NCBI GenBank assembly: GCA_910577495.1
Contig: CAJTML010000048.1
Location: 1-14,727, forward strand
Direction: 5' to 3'
Source of the DNA: an uncultured Eggerthellaceae bacterium
Lineage (GTDB): Bacteria; Actinomycetota; Coriobacteriia; Coriobacteriales; Eggerthellaceae
Length of the DNA stretch: 14,727 nt
The notes under the pieces are model-generated. The model worked only from the letters and a program-made list of their open reading frames with translations, was not told the DNA's origin and did not search any database. Shown in pieces: positions 5,699 to 11,741 of this stretch (position 1 is the first letter of the stretch; each line of letters opens with the position of its first letter). Made by a program: the position numbers and the translations under genes.

Positions 5699-6097
5699 AT
5701 GGTTTCCCATAACCCGAATTTAGATCCATATGTGGCACGGGCAATTATTGATCACATTACAAAGCACGAAGCGCCTATTACTTATGTGCAATTAGCCGAC
5801 ATAGTTGGCCAGCTCAGAGGTGATCCCATAACTCATAGGTCATTCGGACCCTGCTTGGATCGCATGCACTTTACCTGCAATGATCTTGAATTGCCTACCA
5901 TATCGTTCATGGTTGTTAGAAATGATGGATCACTAAACCCAATAGTAACTGAATTCTACCGTCATATTCATCCTGAAACAGTTGACGTAGATGAAATTGA
6001 GCTTATTCGCGAAGTCCAACAAGCTTGCCTTGACTGCAAAAATTGGCAAAAGCTGCTCGATTACTACAGCACGACCGATTCTGAAGTAACCCACTAA
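5699..6097 (+). CDS. Hypothetical protein (132 aa) between the poly-C promoter and the surface-protein gene
   Basis: I do not recognise this gene with certainty. The protein is soluble, acidic, and has no signal peptide or membrane segment. The N-terminal half (ARAIIDHITKHEAPITYVQLADIVGQ, key part PITYVQLADIVG) reads like a small helix-turn-helix or winged-helix fold of the sort seen at the N-terminus of some restriction or HNH-type proteins, followed by RSFGPCLDRMHFTCNDLELPTISFMVV and a helical tail ending LDYYSTTDSEVTH. DNA binding is therefore possible but unproven. Its ATG at 5699 has only a weak purine-rich site (GAAAGAAG) upstream. It is the first gene after the poly-C promoter and ends 30 bp before the surface-protein gene, so both are probably controlled together. 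Confidence 0.65.
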   Translation: MVSHNPNLDPYVARAIIDHITKHEAPITYVQLADIVGQLRGDPITHRSFGPCLDRMHFTCNDLELPTISFMVVRNDGSLNPIVTEFYRHIHPETVDVDEIELIREVQQACLDCKNWQKLLDYYSTTDSEVTH

Positions 6098-6127
6098 AAG
6101 AAACTTCTCCCAAAGATTGGATATGAT

Positions 6128-8197
6128 ATGAAGCACACCTCAAAAATGATACTATCAGCGTTTCTTATTACTGCGTTACTATGTGGTATTGTGCCACAAG
6201 CCTGGGCAGTTAGTTCGACCAGTGATGAGGAAACTAAAGTTGATTCAAGCATCGAACTTCAAGCGGATGAAGTGTCAGCCACACCTGGGTGGGAATTATT
6301 TGGCTCTTGTGAATGGAAAATAAATAATGGCACACTAACCATTCGTCCTGCAAACAAGAACGAGCAAGGTAAGTTACCAGACAATACTCGAGCTTGGCCT
6401 TGGTCTAGTAATCGCAAAACAATAGAACAAGTAATGATTGAAGGTCACGTCGTTTGTGGGAACTCTATGACAATGATGTTCTTTGATTGTAGCTCTCTTG
6501 TAACGGCTGATTTGAGTGGGCTTGACACATCAAATGTTTTATACATGGACGGCACGTTTGACTATTGTAGTTCCCTAACAACACTTGATTTGAGCGGCTT
6601 TGATACATCAAACACAAAATCCATGTATATTATGTTTCGCTATTGCACATCCCTAAAATCCATCGATCTGAGCGGATTTGATACAACGAATGTATATGAA
6701 TTTAGTGGCATGTTCCGTGGATGCGAATCTTTAACATCTCTAGATCTGAGTAATTTTCACACACCGAAAGCTACTCAGATGGAAGACGCATTTTATAATT
6801 GCTCCTCACTAACAACACTAGATTTAAGCGGTTTTGATACATCAAATTTGCACCTTTACGGCAATAACTTCTATGGAACTTCTTTGCAATTAATCAAACT
6901 CGGAGAGAATTTCACTCTTCAAGATGAGCTACCGGGTACTTGGTACAACGCCTCCGGGGAGTCTTTTACTCAATGAAGTATTCCTGTTGGAGTTGCAGAC
7001 ACGTACGCAACTTCTAGAGACCTGTTTGAACCTACAAAGGTGACGCTTTCCGAGACAGCTAAAACAGTCACGTTGGGCATAGACGATTCTCATATTATGC
7101 TCTCTGCTACTGTAACTCCTACAATAAAAGAAAAGTATCTCACTTGGAGTTCATCGGATCCCACCATTGCGTCAGTGGACTCTATGGGTCAGGTCGCAAT
7201 TCACAAAACAGGAAGCGTGACCATTACTGCAAGTGTTGAAGACGCCACTGCTAGCTGTACTTTCACCATCAATCCTTTGGTAATTAGAACAACCGAAGAC
7301 TCAACAATTGATGCTAATATCACTACAAATGACTTCGACACCGCCAAAGCCTTAAAGGAATATGCAATTCGAATCCAACCAAGCCAGTACAAAGGTTTAG
7401 CGCAGTATGAAGCGCGCTTGCTATCTGGTATTCCTCATGATAAAGACCAGCAAATCAAGATCGTTGAACTGCTAGACATCACTCTTGTTGAGAAAACCTC
7501 TGGTACCGAAGTTGATTACGACATCGTCAAGCACCTCTTCCCACTTGATATCAATCTTGCATTTGACCAGAGTCAACAAGCCAAGGTGACGAAAAACTTT
7601 AGTCTTTGGAGGGCAGATGAGGAAGGGAATGCCACCATTGCTTCCAATACTCCTGATAATGGCTACTTTCGAGTAACATCGAATCTACCGAGCACATATG
7701 CGGTTATTAAAACTTCAACAGAGGGCGCATCAGGAGATAATGATCCATCCGCCAAGCCCGATGATCCGCAGGATCCATCGAAGCCTACCGATCCTTCCAA
7801 CCCTTCTGATGGCGACAACAACCAAGACAATGGTTCCGATAACAGCAAACCTCAAACTCCTGGTTCTTCTGACGGCTCGCATAACCCGACAGTCCCTCCT
7901 GCTGACGGAGACAATCAGGGCATTGGTAATGGCGCCGGAGCAGATGGTTCTCAAAGCGCAGAAACGCCCGGAAGCGACAATAGTCAAAGTCAAGAAAATA
8001 AGTCTGCAAATAACGCCAATGAGTCCAAATCTCCTGAAGACAATAGTATTTCTTCAGACAACCAGAGTGATTCAAAGCAATTAACGCTTCTTGCTAAGAC
8101 AAGCGATCCGATCAACCTTCATGTAGTTTTAGCTATTGTGTCTGGAGTCTTGATTGTCTTGTTGATGTCCTTAAACGCACGTCGTCAGCACGATTAA
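6128..8197 (+). pseudogene. BspA-like leucine-rich-repeat cell-surface protein, interrupted by an in-frame TGA
   Basis: One frame of 690 codons encodes a secreted, cell-wall-type protein but has a TGA at 6974-6976 (codon 283). Residues 1-27 are a signal peptide (hydrophobic MILSAFLITALLCGIV, cleavage after QAWA). About residues 115-255 hold five BspA/DUF285 repeats of the type CSSLTTLDLSGFDTSN. After the stop the same frame continues with SIPVGVADTY, a group 2 bacterial Ig-like domain (about 305-382: LTWSSSDPTIASVDSMG), an uncharacterised region, and a long S/D/N/P-rich linker (about 530-655). It ends LLAKTSDP, a hydrophobic span (LHVVLAIVSGVLIVLLMSL) and a basic tail, the layout of a sortase substrate. 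The DUF285 repeats suggest an adhesin. Without readthrough only the secreted 282-residue N-terminal part is made, unanchored. Alternatively TGA is a recent mutation (for example CGA to TGA) or a sequencing error. The ribosome binding site is weak. Confidence 0.85.
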
Positions 8198-8212
8198 GCG
8201 AGAACCTCCTAT

Positions 8213-8240
8213 CAGCTATCGGAGATTGTAGTGATAGCTG
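8213..8240 (+). other. 8-bp stem hairpin after the surface-protein gene
   Basis: CAGCTATC (8213-8220) pairs perfectly with GATAGCTG (8233-8240) around a 12-base loop. There is no T run, so it is not a terminator by itself. It may stabilise the 3' end of the transcript upstream of the terminator at 8261. Confidence 0.4.
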
Positions 8241-8260
8241 CTTTAACAAAGCCTGCAAGC

Positions 8261-8300
8261 AAAACCCCAGATAGCTTTATAGCTGCCTGGGGTTTTATTT
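8261..8300 (+). terminator. Strong intrinsic terminator (usable in both directions)
   Basis: AAAACCCCAG (8261-8270) pairs with CTGGGGTTTT (8287-8296), and the interior AGCT/AGCT pairs around TTAT, giving one long hairpin. The plus strand continues into TTTTATTT. The A run on the left gives a T run on the minus strand too, so it may also stop transcripts of the convergent flavoprotein gene. Confidence 0.9.
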
Positions 8301-8317
8301 AATTGCAATTACACGTA

Positions 8318-8346
8318 TGTGACGTTAGATGTGACCCCTTGTCACG
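8318..8346 (+). repeat. 29-bp GTGAC repeat, copy 3 (contains the flavoprotein stop codon)
   Basis: The most diverged copy in the window: GTTAGAT in the first spacer, CCCTT in the second and G at the last base. All three GTGAC/GTCAC arms are intact. The minus-strand gene ends at the TGA contained in this copy's right-hand arm (8342-8344). Confidence 0.85.
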
Positions 8347-8365
8347 CCGAAGCGCCACAAGGGGT
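8334..8365. repeat. 9-bp inverted repeat spanning copy 3 and its flank
   Basis: ACCCCTTGT (8334-8342, inside copy 3) is the exact complement of ACAAGGGGT (8357-8365). The flank matches the copy 3 variant (CCCC then TT) and not the consensus (CCC then TTT). It could be a hairpin or a decayed half-copy. Confidence 0.5.
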
Positions 8366-10051
8366 TGAGGCGGCATCCAAATGTGACATTTGATGTGACT
8401 CTTTGTCACATTGGACCGTCTCATAGTAGCGATATCCACCAGCAAAGTTGTATGCATCAAAGCCGTAGCCAGCTAAAATGCGGCACGCAATGTAGCTGCG
8501 CAAGCCGCTTTGACATATCACATACACCGGTTTTGCGGGGTCAAGTTCGCCAATCCGATCGCGCAGCTCATCAACGGGAATATTGACGAAGCCACCAATA
8601 TGACCACGTTCAAATTCCCGTGGCGTCCGCACGTCCAAAAGCGTCACCTTGCCGTCTTTAAGCAGCGCATCAAGCTCGTCGATGTGCCACTGCTTCAAGA
8701 TGCCCTCTTGGATGTTTTCGATCATAAAGCCAGCCATGTTAACCGGATCCTTCGCCGACGAATACGGCGGAGCATACGCCAAATCAAGCTGCTGCAACTC
8801 GGTTGCTTTCATGCCACACTGAATTGCGGTTGCCAACACATCAATGCGCTTATCTACACCCTCGTATCCAATAATTTGGGCACCCAAGAGCTTATACGTG
8901 TCTTTTTCGAAAACAACTTTCATGATCATCGACTTACCACCTGGGTAGTATCCAGCATGATTCATGGGCGAAAGAATAACGGTATCTGTATCTAATCCAG
9001 CCTTATGAGCTGCGGTTTCGTTGATACCGGTACTTGCAGCGGTCAAGTCGAACACCTTGATCACACTACTTCCAAGCGATCCAAGATAGCGGCTATCTCC
9101 ACCACAAATATTGTCGGCTGCAATTCTTCCCTGTCGGTTCGCAGGCCCTGCAAGCGAAATCAGACTATCCAATCCCGTCACGCGATGCTTCACCTGAACC
9201 GCATCGCCCACCGCATAGATGTCAGGCGCTGAGGTCTCCATGCGCTCGTTTACGATAATACTCTCCTTGATGCCAAGCTCAAGTCCCGCTGCTTTCGCAA
9301 GTGGTGTATCTGGCGTTACGCCAATAGCTAAAACAACCAGGTCAGCGCTAAGCGATGGCTCGTCTTTGAGGAGCACTGACATACCGCCCTCAGTTTCTTC
9401 GAATCCTTCGACCGTATGTCCAAGCATAAGCTTGATACCATGCTTGCGTGCCTCAGCGTGTATGAAGGCAGCCATGTCAGGATCAAACGGGTTCATGAGC
9501 TGTTTTGGACGCTGAACAATGGTTACGTCAATGCCCATTTCGCAAAGGTTTTCTGCAAGCTCAAGCCCAATAAAGCCACCACCAGCAATAACTACCGATT
9601 GAGGTTTATGCTGATCAATGTAGTCTTTCAGGCGAAACGTATCTTCTACCGTTCGTAGTGTAAACACGCGATCCAGATCTAGTCCGTGCACCTGAGGTTG
9701 CGTAGGTTTCGCACCTGGCGAGAGCAAGAGTTTGTCGTAGCTTTCTTCAAACACTTCGCCCGTATCAAGGTTTTTCACGGTGACCGTTTTGCGTTCCGTG
9801 TTGATGGCGGTCACTTCGTGGTGCACCTTCATGTCAATCCGGAAGCGCGAATAGAAGCTTTCGGGAGTTTGAAGGGTTAGCGCTGCGGGGTCTGTGATGA
9901 CTTCGCCAATATAGTAAGGCAAGCCGCAATTCGCGTACGAGATATAGCCCGATCGCTCGAAGACAACAATCTCGGCCTGCTCATCCAACCTGCGAATACG
10001 CGCTGCAGCCGTTGCACCACCCGCAACACCACCGACAATTACTACCTTCAT
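8342..10051 (-). CDS. CoA-disulfide reductase/NADH oxidase-type flavoprotein with C-terminal rhodanese domain
   Basis: This is a cytoplasmic FAD- and NAD(P)H-dependent enzyme of the CoA-disulfide reductase family (569 residues). The N-terminal FAD motif is VVIVGGVAGGATAAAR, and the redox-active cysteine is C42 in SYANCGLPYY. The second nucleotide-binding motif is VVIAGGGFIGLELAE near residue 155, and the second FAD motif is APDIYAVGDA near 280. A dimerisation domain with the family motif LAYAPPYSSAKDPVNMAGF follows, then a rhodanese domain with active-site C513 in CQSGLRSY. Such fusions handle CoA disulfides, persulfides or polysulfides; which applies is inference. The ATG at 10051 has GAAGGGAG just upstream. 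Residues 548-569 (CDKESHQMSH and on) lie beyond the usual end of the rhodanese fold and are encoded by repeat copy 4, the 35-bp spacer and the edge of copy 3. The gene is divergent from the HTH regulator. Confidence 0.95.
   Translation of the reverse strand: MKVVIVGGVAGGATAAARIRRLDEQAEIVVFERSGYISYANCGLPYYIGEVITDPAALTLQTPESFYSRFRIDMKVHHEVTAINTERKTVTVKNLDTGEVFEESYDKLLLSPGAKPTQPQVHGLDLDRVFTLRTVEDTFRLKDYIDQHKPQSVVIAGGGFIGLELAENLCEMGIDVTIVQRPKQLMNPFDPDMAAFIHAEARKHGIKLMLGHTVEGFEETEGGMSVLLKDEPSLSADLVVLAIGVTPDTPLAKAAGLELGIKESIIVNERMETSAPDIYAVGDAVQVKHRVTGLDSLISLAGPANRQGRIAADNICGGDSRYLGSLGSSVIKVFDLTAASTGINETAAHKAGLDTDTVILSPMNHAGYYPGGKSMIMKVVFEKDTYKLLGAQIIGYEGVDKRIDVLATAIQCGMKATELQQLDLAYAPPYSSAKDPVNMAGFMIENIQEGILKQWHIDELDALLKDGKVTLLDVRTPREFERGHIGGFVNIPVDELRDRIGELDPAKPVYVICQSGLRSYIACRILAGYGFDAYNFAGGYRYYETVQCDKESHQMSHLDAASTPCGASA
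8382..8410 (+). repeat. 29-bp GTGAC repeat, copy 4 (inside the flavoprotein coding region)
   Basis: Forward orientation with one change in the third spacer (TCTTT). The minus-strand flavoprotein reads through it in the frame that gives CDKESHQMSH; the repeat starts exactly at a codon boundary. It is 35 bp from copy 3. Confidence 0.9.
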
Positions 10052-10090
10052 GAAAAACTCCCTTCAAGCATCTCTTGCTGTAATGATACC

Positions 10091-10119
10091 TGTGACAAAG
10101 GGTCACTTCAAATGTCACA
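10091..10119 (-). repeat. 29-bp GTGAC repeat, copy 5 (between divergent genes)
   Basis: Reverse orientation with one change in the first spacer (ATTTGAA when read in the forward sense). It lies 39 bp upstream of the flavoprotein start and 136 bp upstream of the HTH regulator start, so it could act on the promoters of both. Confidence 0.9.
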
Positions 10120-10195
10120 TCGCAGATGCCACACTTCGCCGTACAAGATCAACCATCAGTTGACTTCTGCTCAAGAAATGAGTCGCACCACTCGC

Positions 10196-10224
10196 TTGAA
10201 GCAGGTGGAGCCGACCTTGATAAT
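10196..10224 (+). promoter_or_regulatory. Candidate promoter of the HTH regulator unit
   Basis: TTGAAG (10196-10201) and GATAAT (10219-10224) are separated by 17 bp, 30 bp upstream of the start codon. The match is fair on both hexamers, so this is a plausible but unproven promoter. Confidence 0.4.
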
Positions 10225-10254
10225 CTAAGTAGTAAACCAGTGAAAGGATCCACA

Positions 10255-11397
10255 ATGACAACCAGCATGAGCGAAACGCTTGCCACACTACGAGGGCAGC
10301 ATCATCTGACACAAGACGATGTGGCGCGCCATCTCGGGATCACAAAAGCAGCTGTTTCAAAATGGGAATGCGGGCAAAGCCTTCCTGATATCACGCTGCT
10401 TCCATCAATTGCGCAGCTTTATGGAGTGAGCCTTGACGACCTCTTTGGTCTCAATAAAGAACTCACGCAAGATCAAATTACTCAAGCATACCGACAAGCC
10501 CTTGAGTTGTTCGCCATAAGCTACGATGAGGGCGAAAAATATGTCGAAGCCGAAACCAGAGCTCACTGGTCAAACGTACACCTCCTACGATTAATGGCCG
10601 CGGCTCTGTTCGCTCAAATACCCACACTTGAAGGGTCCAGCGACAGGCCGCTGACTGGCACCGCACTAAAATGCGCATGTGCAGCAGAGCGACTCTTCAG
10701 AAGAACCATCGCCCTTACGCCGCGCAATAGTATACCCAGCTCAGACGTCACTTCTTTGAGTATGATTCTACAGTGGACCGGCCAAGAAACAGAGGCACGA
10801 TCGCTTTTAGACGGACTTGTAGCGAAAGAGCCGAGCCTAGCTGCCGTATCGTTGTCGCAGCTTCTCCGTGAGTCAGGAGATCGCGAGGCGGCTCTAACCG
10901 TACTACAGCGCGCGCTGCTCATTGCGCTCGTAGAAGCTCAAGCATCGCTTAGTGCGCTTGCACTTAATGCTGCAGATGATCAGCTAGAAAGCATTGTTGG
11001 ACTCTCGCGAAACATTCAAAGCTTGCCGAATTTCGTTTCGCTCTTTCCGACCCTCATGCCGACTGTTCTCTTAGAGCAAGCAAGGCGCGCTCTTGCGGAC
11101 AACGACACCGCTGCGGCTTTGCACGCGTTTATTGAGTTCTCGGACTGTGTTGATGAGGCTTGCTCAGTCATGATTGAGCCAAAGAATCCGTTGCTCTTTG
11201 ACCATGTCACAGACATGATGTGGTCTGAAGCTGCTAACGAAGAGGAGCTTGTGGCTCGCAAGACATCAGCCCGCAGCTTGCGAACCTCATATGTCCACGT
11301 GCTAGAAACTGACGAGACGTTTAGCCAACTTCGCGACATGCCTGAGTTTCAAACAATACTCAAGCAACTTAGGGCAGACGCTGACACAAAGGAGTAA
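10255..11397 (+). CDS. XRE-family HTH regulator with helical-repeat C-terminus
   Basis: A 380-residue cytoplasmic regulator. Residues about 5-60 are a Cro/C1-type helix-turn-helix: ETLATLRGQHHLTQDDVARHLGITKAAVSKWECGQSLPDI (key part TQDDVARHLGITKAAVSKWE) followed by LLPSIAQLYGVSLDDLFG, the usual XRE ending. The remainder is almost entirely alpha-helical with repeated LLR-L, ALTVLQRAL and ARRALADNDTAAALHAF segments, consistent with TPR-like repeats that bind a peptide or partner protein. No catalytic motif is seen. I chose the ATG at 10255 with GAAAGGATC ahead of it; an upstream in-frame start at 10126 would add 43 residues without a ribosome binding site. It heads a unit with the small ORF (2 bp gap) and sulP. 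Confidence 0.9.
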   Translation: MTTSMSETLATLRGQHHLTQDDVARHLGITKAAVSKWECGQSLPDITLLPSIAQLYGVSLDDLFGLNKELTQDQITQAYRQALELFAISYDEGEKYVEAETRAHWSNVHLLRLMAAALFAQIPTLEGSSDRPLTGTALKCACAAERLFRRTIALTPRNSIPSSDVTSLSMILQWTGQETEARSLLDGLVAKEPSLAAVSLSQLLRESGDREAALTVLQRALLIALVEAQASLSALALNAADDQLESIVGLSRNIQSLPNFVSLFPTLMPTVLLEQARRALADNDTAAALHAFIEFSDCVDEACSVMIEPKNPLLFDHVTDMMWSEAANEEELVARKTSARSLRTSYVHVLETDETFSQLRDMPEFQTILKQLRADADTKE

Positions 11398-11399
11398 CG

Positions 11400-11729
11400 A
11401 TGGGTATTAGTCTTCTCGCGCGCTATGCCATTATTTCGACAGCCCTGCAACTAGCCTGTGCCTGGGAACAGACCTTTCAGCTTGAGTGGCCACTTGCAGA
11501 CGCTTTTGAGCTTGCGGATACCGTCGAAGTGCAGCTGTTCAACTCCCTCGGCATTCTGCTGCGTAATGTGACATTTGATGTGACCCTTTGTCACAAGAAT
11601 ACACCTGTTGGGACATGCTTCGTTGCTTCTCGATATCCCCTTCACCATCCACCACTTGCCCCAAATGTGACATTTGAAGTGACCCTTTGTCACGCGTTAT
11701 GCGAAAATGCGTTGGTTACTGGCGAATAA
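11400..11729 (+). CDS. Small ORF (109 aa) carrying two repeat-encoded segments
   Basis: This frame begins 2 bp after the regulator gene with AAGGAG (11389-11394) at suitable distance, so translation is likely. Residues 1-55 have a hydrophobic N-terminal stretch (LLARYAIISTALQLACAW) that might be a membrane anchor, then an acidic region. I recognise no family. From residue 57 the frame enters repeat copy 6 (VTFDVTLCH), then an intervening 24-residue stretch, then copy 7 (VTFEVTLCH), both read in the same frame, and stops 12 bp before sulP. The region after residue 55 is probably not ancestral coding sequence, so the original gene may have been shorter or truncated. It could also be a non-functional remnant. 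Confidence 0.45.
   Translation: MGISLLARYAIISTALQLACAWEQTFQLEWPLADAFELADTVEVQLFNSLGILLRNVTFDVTLCHKNTPVGTCFVASRYPLHHPPLAPNVTFEVTLCHALCENALVTGE
11567..11595 (+). repeat. 29-bp GTGAC repeat, copy 6
   Basis: Exact match to the consensus in forward orientation. It is in frame in the small ORF, giving VTFDVTLCH; this is the only forward reading frame of the repeat without a stop codon. Confidence 0.9.
11666..11694 (+). repeat. 29-bp GTGAC repeat, copy 7
   Basis: Forward orientation with A for T in the first spacer (ATTTGAA) and G at the last base. It is exactly 99 bp from copy 6 (33 codons), so both are in the same frame in the small ORF, and it ends 47 bp upstream of the sulP start codon. Confidence 0.9.
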
Positions 11730-11741
11730 GAAAGTGTGAGC

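Noticed and set aside
2836..6976. Reassigned TAA (Gln) or TGA genetic code
   Set aside because: TAA ends guaA, sulP and tetR, and TGA ends merR and the flavoprotein, so both act as normal stops here.
8365..9880. Plus-strand ORFs opposite the flavoprotein gene
   Set aside because: They are shadows of a strongly conserved minus-strand gene, with no ribosome binding sites or recognisable domains.
10126..10254. Upstream extension of the HTH regulator
   Set aside because: No ribosome binding site, no similarity to the XRE N-terminus, and a candidate promoter lies inside it.
11567..11694. CRISPR-like array from the closely spaced repeat copies
   Set aside because: Copies are scattered over 9 kb in both orientations with irregular gaps, and only pairs 3-4 and 6-7 are close; no leader or cas genes are present.
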